A stretch of 64,000 nucleotides of DNA, taken from the NCBI GenBank assembly GCA_033816765.1, contig CM066290.1, positions 868,001-932,000 on the forward strand. The letters run 5' to 3'. This stretch comes from Nothopassalora personata. Taxonomy: Eukaryota; Ascomycota; Dothideomycetes; Mycosphaerellales; Mycosphaerellaceae. The translations under genes were made by a program, and so were the position numbers. A model generated the notes under the pieces. That model had not been told where the DNA came from. It did no database searches and saw only the letters and a list, made by a program, of their open reading frames with translations. Shown one piece after another: positions 1 through 10,436 of the stretch. The first letter of the stretch is position 1; every line of letters begins with the position of its first letter.

Positions 1-36
1 TCGTGGGCGTACTATACATTACGACATCCCTTAATA
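1..36. repeat. LTR end fragment, RIP-mutated
   Basis: The first 26 bases repeat almost exactly at 192-217 and, inverted and un-mutated, at 63435-63460. They are the terminal part of an LTR that continues beyond the window. After it come a short ten-base purine-rich stretch (37-46) and a fuller LTR copy at 47, so the end of one LTR sits next to a polypurine-tract-like sequence and a second LTR. This resembles an element with nearly all of its interior lost. Confidence 0.6.
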
Positions 37-46
37 GGGAGGTAGT

Positions 47-226
47 TATAAGGGTAGCCTATAGCTAATCCTTATATATAATACGGCTATGCCCGGCTTA
101 GTATGCCGTACGTAACGCGCATACGTACACTAGGAGACGCGTATAGCGTCTATAGAAGAAAGTAAGCTTTAGTTTATCTACGATTAGAAGATCGTAGGCG
201 TACTATACATTACGACATCCCCTTAT
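47..226 (-). repeat. RIP-mutated LTR, inverted relative to the copy at 63424-63620
   Basis: Read as the reverse complement, this stretch aligns along its whole length with the un-mutated LTR at 63424-63620. The differences are nearly all C-to-T or G-to-A in CpA/TpG context, as RIP produces. It starts TATAAGGG (TGTAAGGG in the clean copy). The preceding purine-rich GGGAGG is also shared with the clean copy, consistent with a polypurine tract next to a 3' LTR. Confidence 0.6.
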
Positions 227-244
227 AGCCTTACGGTCCTTATA

Positions 245-406
245 ACTATATAGACGACGCTCTTTTATAAGTAGATAGGAGCCTCGTACTTAACTTGTTT
301 TAAGTATATACTATATACTATTTAGGACTACTACCTTCTTAACGAGTCGAGACATCTCTATAAAGATCTAAGCCCGGTTAGGATAACGTATAGCGGTTCC
401 TAATAA
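245..406 (+). repeat. Element B 5' LTR, 5'-truncated
   Basis: These 162 bases recur at 9071-9232 with only a few transitions. The two direct copies are read as the LTRs of element B. The left copy lacks the first part of the LTR that is seen on the right (2153-2169 plus 8966-9070), so it is 5'-truncated by the LTR remnant before it. The sequence after it (ACTTTAAG) resembles the start of the interior of the related element at 57410. Confidence 0.55.
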
Positions 407-559
407 CTTTAAGTACTACTACTAGGGCCCTTTATACATGTCTAGGAGAGACGCTACCCGGAGTCCGTTACGATAATAGCTATAGTTAACTAGCATTACG
501 GAACGAATAAGCGAAATGTCGATTATAGGAAGTAGTAAGAATAATAACACTCCTACGAG

Positions 560-1450
560 TATACTAAGCTTATAGGACTACTACCGTACACCTAAGGTAT
601 CTACGCCGGAGACGTTCGACGGGACTAAGGATAAACTAGAGGCTTTTTAACTATAGGTTTAAGTTATACCTTTACTTTAACGTACACTAGTTTTAAGGCG
701 AGGCTAGTAAGGTCTTATACGCCGTATCCTTCCTACGAGGAAAAGTAGCTAGAGGATTCCGACTATACCTTAAGGACTAGCTATATAACTAGGGTAAGGG
801 AGAAACACCAAAGATAGAAACTCGAAAAATTTTCTACGACTACGACGAGTTTAAGACGAAACTCGATAATCTATACGGGATACTAAATAAGGAGGTATAC
901 GCCAACCGATATATCCGATAACTTCGATAGACTACTTCTATAGCGCTATAAGCCTTAGAATTCTAAGGATATACCGCCGACCTAGAATAGAATAACGTAG
1001 CTTTACGATTATAGTTCTACCTCGGGCTAAAGGACAACGTTAAAGCCGAACTATCCCGAAACGCTAGCGTTATTACGCTAGGGGCGATAATTAAGGTAGT
1101 AAAGGAGATCGACGAAAGGCTCTAGGATTTAAGATACGACCGATTCGTATAGCCTAGATACTAGAAACCCGCCGCGGGCGGAAGAGGGGGCTTTAAGGCT
1201 AGAAGTTAGGACCCTAGTAGTTACGGGGATCTAATAGAATTAGACGTAACGGAACGTAGGATAGGAAGGGGGCTAAAGAGTAAAAGGTTCTACCTACTAT
1301 ATATATAGCGAGTAAGGCCACTTTATAAAGAACTATAAAAGGAAGAACATAGTTAGCCGCGAGATTAACGTAATAATTCGCGAAGAGAATATATACTAGG
1401 AATGCGAGAACTTCTTCTCGAAATCTACCTAGTAGAAACGACCTAATAAC
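560..1450 (+). pseudogene. Element B gag remnant, RIP-destroyed
   Basis: In the forward direction a Gypsy-type gag can be followed through many stop codons. A capsid-like start around 605-660 contains a PETFDG motif followed by a leucine-rich segment. Farther on, around 1286-1335, there is a CCHC zinc-knuckle remnant whose cysteines read as tyrosines through G-to-A changes. Stops are mostly TAG at former Gln or Trp codons. No pol follows, so element B is internally deleted or was non-autonomous. Confidence 0.55.
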
Positions 1451-2169
1451 GATAAGGCATTAAATAGCGGCTTCTCAATTTAATAACCTAGGGCATAGAA
1501 GTTAACATTACGATATAGATAAATAACTACTAGATACTAGACAACTTACCCGACTACATAACTAGCGGAATTACCCGAAGGACCTAACTACGAGAACGGA
1601 GACCCGACGCCGGTAGACTAGAGGTTAGCCTCTAACTCCTCGAGAGTAGAGGGATTAATATCCTCCTCCGACACCTCTTACGCTATACACCGCAATTTCT
1701 CGTCCGCGCGGCGACTATTCTTAGAGAGAACTCGCTCGTTTCTCGTAATCCGAGACTAGAGTACGGCGAGCTATTTAAGTAGGGAGTTACGGGCTTTTCG
1801 ATCCGTTTCTAGCCTAGTAGCTAATTTCTCTACTATCCGGTTAAGCGCCTCCTAGGAGGTAGTAACGTAGGACCTACCTATACGGACGTAGTAGGCATAA
1901 GATAACGACATCCTTAGATCGGAAGAGTATTAGTAGGACCGTTTTAGACGACGACAAGTATTATAAGGAATAAGAGTAGGCTACGAATCCGCTAAGATAC
2001 GAGTAATAAGAGCCTTACGAGAAAGGGTAGATTTAGAAGACATTCTTTAGAACTTTAGAAGTTAGGAAATAAAGGAGGGGCATTAATTATATAAGACAAT
2101 AACACGTAATTAATAGGGACATTAATCCTAGAAGAGGGAGGTAGTATTACGGACACACTTATTCGCTAC
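1451..2169. other. RIP-mutated element B interior and start of its 3' LTR, no readable gene
   Basis: This stretch is TpA-rich and CpA-poor. I could not recognise a protein in either direction. Near its end, 2137-2152 is purine-rich (AGAAGAGGGAGGTAG) and is followed at 2153 by TATTACGGAC, which resembles the TGTTACGG LTR start of the related element at 57410. I read this as polypurine tract plus the beginning of the element B 3' LTR, interrupted at 2170 by element A. Confidence 0.45.
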
Positions 2170-2331
2170 TATAAGGGGCGGGCCCCTGTTCCTTAGCATA
2201 GGCTACGCCTATGCGTTCGGATTGCTTTCCGACACCTTTTCTTCGGATAGCGTGTAACTTCACCTTTCTTCTATATCGAACTTATTACAAACCTTATAGA
2301 ACGTTAGTATATACGTCGTTCACCCGTAACA
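2170..2331 (+). repeat. Element A 5' LTR
   Basis: This 162-bp copy matches 8799-8960 except for scattered transitions. It starts TATAAGGGG, where the 3' copy keeps TG, and ends in CA. A third copy of the family lies inverted at 43667-43828. Confidence 0.88.
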
Positions 2332-2449
2332 TTAAGTTCGATTGATTCGAATTAGCTAGGTACCTACTATTAAAGAGACGGGATACGTAATAACGTCGCC
2401 GGGTAGCGAGAACCCTAGGACTAGTGCCCCGAATAAAAACTTCTAACTT

Positions 2450-3640
2450 ATGCTTTAGTAACTATACTAGCGATAGGAAGAGATGTAAGCCGAGTTAATT
2501 ACAACGCGCGCCGCTTTAAAAGAATTAGAAGACGCTCGACGTTAGTTAATACCTATAGTCTCGCTACTAGCTTATAATAAGACGACTACTAGTAACCTAA
2601 TAAGACAGTTACTATAGACGCTACACACCGCCGCGCCCTCGTCGCGTACCGGAGAAGAACCGTCGGGTCCTAGAGGTTAGAACCTACCGTCCTAGGACGG
2701 TAAGGTAGAGACATTCCGCGATTACTTCTTAAGGTTAAAGAGCTCTTTTAGGGTGCGATCCGCCCTAAAGCCGACGCTCTCTAAGGAATTTTACTAGGAT
2801 ACAATTAACGACACCTTACTAGCGAGAGAGCGTACTAGGATACGGTACTTCTAGGATAAGGGAGACGGTAAACTTAGGAAGGACCCCGTTACTTTCTTTA
2901 CGTAACTTAAGAAAGTCTTCGGTAATAGTAACGAGCGCGCTAAGGCTCTAGAGTAGCTTACTAAGATTAAACATACGAACGGTTAACCTTAGTACGACTA
3001 CTAGATAAAATTCGACGGACTCCTACTAAGCGCCGGCGGAGAGAACTAGAGCGACGACGCGAAGATTAGTTACTTACGTAACACCTTCTCGAACCCCGTT
3101 CGGATGTACACGGCGGCTATACCGAAAAAGGAGGACTACTACAAGTTTACGGGGGAGGTCGAACGGATTATAACTAACCTCGAGGACACGGACTAGTTTA
3201 AAATAGCCTATAAGAGGTAGAAGGATAATAATAAGGACTCTAGTATAACCGCTATAGTTACTACCCGTTCTTTTACGAGAGCGGCTAGTAACTAGGTTAA
3301 TACCAATAGTAATACTATTATAGCACTAACCCGGACAAGCGGAGGCCGCTCTAGAAGTCGTAGAGATCGGAAGGAGGATAAAGGGAGGTAGAGAGTAAAA
3401 TAGGTAGATACCGCGGAGAGAGATCGTAGGCGCTAAGAATAGCTCTACTTCCGCTATAGAGCGAGCGGACATCGAGTAAAGGCATGCCCGTACGCCGTAG
3501 TAGTTAATCCTACTAGGATTAACGCGGCCTCGGTCGCGCCGATCCTAGAGGACGACGGGTTTAAGTCGGATCCCGGAGAGATAGGAAAAGACTAGCTCCT
3601 AGTCGAAAGCTAGAACTAGGAGATAAAGAAGCACTAGTAA
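2450..3640 (+). pseudogene. Element A gag remnant
   Basis: The forward frame shows a gag-like protein with a charged N-terminal half, a capsid-like middle and a C-terminal zinc knuckle at about 3440-3490. There the CX2CX4HX4C motif is recognisable as YFRYxxSGHRxxACP, with the first two cysteines turned into tyrosines. The frame is interrupted by many in-frame stops, almost all of the RIP-generated TAG and TAA kind. Confidence 0.6.
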
Positions 3641-6600
3641 AGGGGTGGAACGTAGTTAAGAGTTCTATAAATAGGAATCTTATATATACTAACGTACTCC
3701 TAAACGAAAGTTACGGAACGTTTACCCTTATCGATAAAGGATATATATACTACGCTACAATTAACGGAGACTTAGCGAAAGGCCTCGGTCTCACGTATGT
3801 TAGTAACGAGAGCCGTAAGGCTATAGGGTTTACGAAGGCGATACGGAACTCGATCGAAGGAGTAGTCGCCTTCCGCATAGAAATTACCGGGATCTACTAG
3901 GTGGTTTATGCTTATGTCGTGCCTAATCTAGACTTCCCTATAATCCTAGGGAACCTATAGAAGGCGCATAATTAGATCCGGACCGCGCCTAAAAAGCGCC
4001 GGTACTACTATAGCTTAGTAAAGAAATAGGTACCCGAAGGGCGTAACTACGAAGAACACGAGTCGAGTAAGCGTTTCGCTACGATTGCCGCGGTAACCGT
4101 AGAAGATATTAAGAAAGCCCTTAGTAAGAAGGAGCCGCCTACGCGAGAGGAACTTAAGAAGGGCTTACCTCTAGAACTTTAGGATATATTACCGTTATTT
4201 TCTACTAGGGAAGCTAATAAACTAGCTCTATACCACGGCGACCTTAACTATAAGATCGAGATACGGACGAAAGCCGACGGAAGCCCGGAACTATTGCCCT
4301 AGGGACCGCTCTATAGTATATCGAAAGACGAGCTACTTATCCTCCGGAAGTCGCTAACGGAGCTATAGCGTAAGGGTTACATTCGCCCTTCTACCTTAGA
4401 AGCGGCGGCTCCCGTCCTATTCGTAAAGAAGCCCGGGGGAGGACTTAGGTTCTACTACGATTATAGAGTACTAAACTCGATTACTAAGTAGGACCGTTAC
4501 CCGCTTCTATTAATCCCGGAAACTATTCGGAACCTAACGGGCGCTAGATAGATTACGAAGGTTAACGTTATTACCGCATTCTATTACCTCCGGATAGCTC
4601 GAGGTAAAGAGTATAAGACGGCTTTTCGAACTAGATTCGGTCTATAGGAGTAGCTAGTATACCCGTTCGGTTTATCCGGGGCCCCCGTAACATTCTAGCG
4701 GTACATTAACAGTTTATTTCGGGACTACCTAGACGACTTTGCCTCGGCCTACGCTAACGACGTCGTTATTTACTCCGACGGAATAAAAAAGGACTATTTC
4801 TAGAAGCTTCGCATCGTGCTCTAGAAGCTTTAGGACGGAGGTCTTTTCCTAGATCTAGGGAAGTGTAAGTTCGTATAGAAGAAGGTTAAGTACCTTAGGT
4901 TTATTATATATACCGACGGGATAGGAGTAGGACCCGACCCCGAAAAGGTAGTAGTAGTAAAGAACTAGAAGGCACTAGTTACCTAGAAGGAAGTGCGGCG
5001 GTTCTTAGGCTTCGCGAACTACTACCGAATGTTTATTCTAAACTATTTAAAGCTCGCCGAGCCCTTAACGTCGCTAACCGGTAAGAATAAGGTGTTTTCC
5101 TAGGGAGATCGTTAGGCTAATGCGTTTAAGACCCTAAAGGACAAGTACTATAAAGCACTAGTTTTAGCCTACTAGAACCCGGAGCTCCCTACGTTTTTAG
5201 AGACGGACTATAGCGGCTTACGCTTAGAGGCGCCCTCCTATAAGAAAAGGACGGAGTCGTAAGACTAGTAGGATTCTACTCGAAGAAACTTAATAAGGCT
5301 AAGATTAACTACGATATTTACGATAAGGAGATGCTCGCGGTAGTGTCCTATCTTAAGGAATAGGCTCCCGAGTTAAAAACATATAGGCCCTTTATAATCT
5401 AGACGGACTATAAGAGCCTAGAATACTTTATAACGAAGAGACAGCTCTCCGAACGGTAGATCCGGTAGGTTAAGGAAGTTGCAAAGTTCTAGTTTTTACT
5501 AGTGTATAGGCCGGGTACCGAGGCGATTATACCGGATACCCTTTCTCGAAGGGAGTAGGATACGCTTAGGTAGGACGATAAGTTATTACGGTATCGTAGA
5601 TTTCTTAAACCGGACATCGTAAAGAATTAGCCGAGCTCGAAGGTAGTAGACGCTAGCTCTACTATAAAGGTTTCGTTAGTACGAATCTTAGCTACGTAGT
5701 TCGAAGGACTATCCGCTATAGAAGAGGCGGATTTACCGGGCGCACTATAGGGACCCTTCTAAGACTAAGAGCTAAACGACCTCTAGGAAAGAACTATCGA
5801 GAAGGACAGTACGTTCTAAGCGGTACACCGCGCGATTAAGGTAGGAGCGCGTTTACTCCCTAGCGAGGTGAAACTTAAGGTACAAGTAGGTAACTATAGT
5901 ATCGACCGTAACGGGTATCTTCGCTACCGCGGTAGGATTTAGGTACCTAGAGCTCCTAGTTCTACGGAGTCCGACTATAAGGAGGCGGATATAGCGATTC
6001 TATAGAACGACACCCTTCGAACTAAGCTAATCTAATCCGTACACGATTCACTAGTATACGGCTACCCTAGCCGGGACTCTATAGTATCGATACTAAGTCG
6101 TAACTTCTACTAGCCCCTATAGTCTAAGCACGTAAGGCAGTTTTTAAGGAACTGTAACTACTACGGTAGGAATAAGGTATAGAGAGAATAAAAACACGGC
6201 CTCCTATAATCCTTACCGGTCCCCGACCGATTCTTCTAGGAAATCTCGATAGATTTTATAACGGATATACCCGAGTCGTAAGGGAACACTTACCTCTAGG
6301 TAATTAAGGATCGACTAAGCAAGACCGTCGTTTTAGAAGCGATGCCTACTATAAAAGCCGAGGACTACGCTAAAAGGTTCTTAGACTACTAGGTAAGATA
6401 CTATAGCCTCCCTTAAGCTATTACGAGCGACCGGGGTACTAACTAGACGAGTACCTTCTAGAGGACCTTCTATCGTTTAACCGGTATAAAATAGAGGCTT
6501 AGCTCCGCCTACTACCTATAAACCGATAGAGGCCCGGAACGATTAAACTAGGAAGTCTAGGCTTACCTTCGTAACTATATTAACTATAAGTAGTCCGACT

Positions 6601-7330
6601 AGAAACGCTAGCTCCCTACGGCGTAACTTACTCTAAACGCGCGGTATTACGCTAGGCTAGGAATAAGCCCCTTCTTCGCGGTACACGGATACGAGGCACT
6701 ATTACCCGTTTAGTTATAACCGGATCTAGAGACCTCTTAGTTAGATGCCGCGTAACGGGTAACGCTATTCGTAGAAAGGATGTAAAAGATCACGGACCTA
6801 TGTTAGGCGAGTATAGCGGAAGCCGCCTAAAAATAGAAGGACTACGCTAACCGGGGTAGGAAGCCCGTACTAATCTATTATATAGGCGACAAAGTTTAGC
6901 TAGATCTACGTAACTATGTTACTATACGACTAAAGAAGAGCCTCGACTATAGACACGCGAAGTATACGGTAGTAGAAGTAATCTTACCGTTATCTATACG
7001 CTTATCTAGGATCCCCGACGGGATCTACCTAGTCTTCTATCCTAACTTACTACGACCTATAAGCTAAGACCCCTTACCTAGATAAGAGATCGATAATAAA
7101 CAGCCGGACCCTATTATAATTAAGTCTTACGAAGAGTAGTAGGTAGAAGAGATTCTTTATGCTAGAACTACGGTTAGAGGTAGAGGCCGAGTACGCGAAG
7201 TCCTAGTAAAATGGACCGGATACTATAACCCTATATAGGAACTATTAGGGTACCTCGCGGATATAGTAGCCGCGGATAACTTCGAGAGGAAATATAGTAA
7301 CCTAATAACGCATAACGGACTAAAGGAGGC
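3641..7330 (+). pseudogene. Element A pol remnant (protease, RT, RNase H, integrase, chromodomain)
   Basis: Recognisable remnants occur in order. The protease core is near 3715-3770 (LIDKG where a DSG/DTG is expected). The RT spans 4380-4920, with a YPFGLSGAP motif at 4660-4690 and AYANDVVIYSDG at 4745-4785 in place of the YxDD box. The RNase H region is at 5190-5480, and integrase with an HHCC remnant and DDE domain spans about 6030-6760. A chromodomain-like tail lies at 7120-7260 (VKWTGY). Stops interrupt every domain. The same C-terminal part is present inverted at 45270-45614 and 57252-57409. Confidence 0.7.
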
Positions 7331-8798
7331 ATAGGATACGAAAAGAAGGGGGGAAAGGCGAAAAGGTAAGGATTACTAAGGATTTAGCGTAGACATAGGC
7401 GTTTAGGAAAAGGTAGGCGTTCTTTTAGGTTAGGGAGTCTTTTTAGGAGATAGAGAGAAGTAAGAAGGTATAGGTAAGTTTAAGAGCGTTTTATTTTAGC
7501 GGCGTCCGCCGTAAAAGTAGCGGAGCCCGATCCCTTTCGAGATAGCTATATACTATAATAGCCCGGTCGCGGCCCGCGCGAAAGACGAGGGTACCCGAAG
7601 GCTAGTTAGAGGAGGCCGATGCCTAACGTACGCGGCGCTAGCCTAGCTAGAGGTCGCGTAGGGCGCCCCCGGGACTAAAGAGTCGGTTAGCGATAGTTTT
7701 ATAACGGGGCCCGTAGTATATACATCTACCTAAAGGTAAGCTAAGCATTAGCTACAGTGCCTATAACCTTAGCGGCAACCGCACTAAAAGGATCGGTAAG
7801 CGCGTATAAAGAGGCGGGGGCTAGGGAAACTTACCGGGAGAGTACGCTAGTACGCTAGAGAGGCTTTAAAGCCTTCTAGGCTTTAAGGACGGCGCGGAGC
7901 TTAGTACGGGCGTCGTCGCTAAAAGACCGTAAGCCGGTAGAAAAGTCGCGGAGGACGCTAGGGAGGATACTTACGCGCGGTTCTAGTTAGTAGCGCGGGT
8001 CCACTTAGTATAGGCGGCGTAGGCGAGCTCCGGCCTAGAACGCGCGGTTAGCGATAATTTTCCTTCGGGGTCCGCGTAGTATATACATGTCCTCGCAATG
8101 CTTACGATTAGTGTTATAGGCCTAGTAGGCGCGCGCGGTTACGCCCTAACGATAATTAGCGGTCCCCGATAGGAATAGGACGGGGACCGGTACTTATATA
8201 CTAGGAGACGTAGTCTACGCTAGTAGAGGCGTAGGGGACGTAGTAAATGCGGCGTTAGGCCATTTTATGCTAGGTTCTAGTTAGAATGTGTCGGTCCCCG
8301 TAGTAATTTATTCGGACTCACTTAATAGTATTAATAGGAGATGTAGTAGTAGTAGTTTTTATTTACGGCATGCTATTAGTATCTATCGGACCCCGTAGGG
8401 AAAATTTCGTCTCCCTAAGCGATAGGCATAAGATGCGTAAACGTATGCCCCTAAGGCTAGAGACGCTTAGCTAGGGGGAGGAGAAGGGGCGACTTACGCG
8501 TACGGTAGGTAATAAGAAAAAGAAAGAAAGAAAGAAAGAAAGAAAAAGAGAATGAGAACCTAAAGATATGTTCTAGGCTCCTATTGTTTATATATAACAA
8601 TAGCTATTATTACTTAGTAGACAATAGTAAACCTTACACTTACCTAGGTAACAATACTTCGTCTCGGCGTCGGCGGGACTAGACAATAAGGAAGAGCAGC
8701 TCGGGCACTTCCTATTACGAGCCTAATAAAAACAGCTAGGACAATAGGCTCTAGGGCGGAGCTAGGACTAGGGGCGGCGGAGGAGGAAGGGGGGGTAG
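7331..8798. other. Element A 3' noncoding region with GAAA tract and polypurine tract
   Basis: About 1.4 kb lies between the pol stop and the 3' LTR, with no readable protein. It holds a GAAA microsatellite at 8514-8550, a hairpin at 8581-8603 (CTATTGTT...AACAATAG), several further ACAATAG/TATTGT words, and a polypurine tract at 8770-8798. Two stretches ending near 7730 and 8092 share a module with the words GCGATA and TAGTATATACAT, which suggests an old internal duplication. The inverted copy at 43829-45270 has the same layout. Confidence 0.6.
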
Positions 8799-8960
8799 TG
8801 TAAGGGGCGGGCCCCTATTCCTTAGTATAGGCTACGCCTATGCGTTCGGATTACTTTCCGACACCTTTTCTTTAGATAGCGTGTAACTTCCCCTTTCTTC
8901 TATATCGAACTTATTACAAACCTTATAGAACTTTAGTGTATACGTCGTTTACCCGTAACA
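8799..8960 (+). repeat. Element A 3' LTR
   Basis: This 162-bp LTR starts TGTAAGGGG and ends CCGTAACA. It is directly followed by the duplicated target GCTAC. Confidence 0.88.
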
Positions 8961-8965
8961 GCTAC

Positions 8966-9232
8966 GAACGATAAGAGTTTATATAGGCTACGAGGTAGTA
9001 GGACTAAGGATAAGCGACTTAGATTAGGACTAAGGATAAGCGACTTAGATTAGTTACGCTAAGACATAGCACTATATAGACGACGCTCTTTTATAAGTAG
9101 ATAGGAGCCTCGTACTTAACTTATTTCAAGTATACACTATATACTATTTAGGACTACTACCTTCTTAACGAGTCGAGACATCTCTATAAAGATCTAAGCC
9201 CGGTTAGGATAACGTATAGCGGTTCCTAATAA
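8966..9232 (+). repeat. Element B 3' LTR, right part, with 26-bp tandem duplication
   Basis: This is the continuation of element B beyond the element A insertion. Bases 9071-9232 repeat 245-406. A perfect 26-bp tandem duplication (unit starting GGACTAAGGATAAG) occupies 9001-9052. No protein is readable here. Confidence 0.55.
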
Positions 9233-9799
9233 GGGTGTCGTTGCCTATATAAGTAGCTAAGGCATTAATAGTATCGTTCGCGGTCTAAGGTCGTCGGGCT
9301 CTACTTACTTTACTAGGGGTAGGTGTTCCCCGGTTACTCTATTGATCTCCTATCGTAGAGGGCGTTTAAAGCTATTAGGTTTAGTATAACCTAATAATAT
9401 TATAAGTTAAGAAGACAAGCTTAATCGGGTTTGTTCTCGGGCTAATAGGAAGTTAAGGGAGAGTAATAAAGCAGTAGCTATCTTGTCTCATAAAGACTAA
9501 GCAGCAGTAAGGTAGAGCTTAGGTTATAGTGTATTCTAAACAGTAATATTGAACAGTGAGTTAAACGTATTGAAACCATAAGGGATTCTTAGCGTTCCTA
9601 AATACAAAGGAGACTCGCAGTCGTATTTCGTCCGATCACTTAATCACTGGTGAGCGAGTGATCTCGAATCACCGAGTCACTGGTGAGCGAGTGATCTCGA
9701 ATCACCAAGTCACTGGTGAGCGAGTGATCTCGTGCAGCGCACGTGATCTCATCGGCCAATGGCCATGTGTGCCGTCGTGGCTCAACCCGAACCGTAACA
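9233..9799 (-). mobile_element. Element C: 5' LTR and leader of an inverted Gypsy-family element, truncated
   Basis: On the minus strand, 9799 to 9432 aligns with the LTR at 57410-57796 and with the solo LTR at 61580-61985. Shared features are the TGTTACGG start and the block containing CCTAAATACAAAGGAGA. Next come leader sequences shared with 57797-57850 (CTTTAAACGCCC, then GGGGAACACC). The copy is cut at 9232/9233, where element B ends. The LTR part from about 9540 to 9799 has kept CpA and TpG and so is little RIP-mutated, while 9233-9530 is strongly affected. Confidence 0.65.
9644..9732. repeat. 33-bp minisatellite inside the element C LTR
   Basis: Two full units (9644-9676, 9677-9709) and a 23-bp partial third unit are present. 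The unit begins TCACTGGTGAGCGAGTGATC. The related LTRs at 57410 and 61580 carry different arrays at the same relative place. Confidence 0.8.
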
Positions 9800-10436
9800 C
9801 GTACTACCTACGGCGGCGGTAAATAGGTAACGGTAAGGTCCGTATACGGTTACTAAGATGCTAGCAACACTATCTTAGAGTCGTCTATAGTAGTAGTATT
9901 ACAATAGGTAATATATTAGGAAGATAATATCCGAAAAATAAGGTATTCGAACAGGTGTCTCTATACGAGCATACAAGAACCCCAACACGCGATTCGACGC
10001 GATAATATTGCCTTAACTTAATGCGATATCGAGTACAGGACTACAGTATGTGCCAAGGTGTGGGTAATGCTAGGGCGACGCGGGCCAGCTGGGGACATGC
10101 ATGTCGATAAAGGTAGGGCCATCCTTGAGATGATGCTGGGATATGCTTCGCCTGAGAGGGGAAGCAACACCCATGATCAGAGCTGCGATGTCGCCGCATA
10201 GGCTCTGGCCGGACTACGACGTCTCGTGGCTCGGAGTCGTCGTAGCCGAGGATTGAATGTTACAGGGCAGGAGTAGAAGTATTTGATGGATGGACCTTTA
10301 CGTTCTATTATAACCACTTCGCCCTGGCTGAGCTGTTCTTCGGTCACATAGATTGTACAGCAGACAACAAGGCTCCTGCTCTACGCGGCTCAAGAGTTCA
10401 AGCGATTCATTGAAACACTCCAATTGAAAAGACATA
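9800..10436. other. Boundary between RIP block and host DNA, no gene seen
   Basis: RIP-like sequence fades out around 9930-9990, and normal dinucleotide use begins by about 10030. An inverted repeat pairs CTACGACG with CGTCGTAG in 10214-10244. No protein gene was supported. The last part (about 10250-10436) is presumably the promoter and leader of the monooxygenase. Confidence 0.5.

Larger units (their letters stand above)
2170..8960 (+). mobile_element. Element A: RIP-degraded Gypsy chromovirus with LTRs and TSD
   Basis: This is a complete but dead LTR retrotransposon of 6,791 bp. Its LTRs are 2170-2331 and 8799-8960, 162 bp each; the 3' copy begins TGTAAGGGG and both end CCCGTAACA. The five bases GCTAC stand at 2165-2169 and 8961-8965 and are the target-site duplication. 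A polypurine tract (8770-8798) precedes the 3' LTR. The interior reads gag, protease, reverse transcriptase, RNase H, integrase and a chromodomain, all in forward orientation and all broken by stops at former Gln and Trp codons. It inserted into the 3' LTR of element B. Confidence 0.88.

Noticed and set aside
1460..2100. Possible antisense protein remnant in the element B interior
   Set aside because: Stops are too dense in every frame to recognise a family.
9644..9732. CRISPR-like array
   Set aside because: Units are contiguous without unique spacers, in a eukaryotic LTR; it is a minisatellite.
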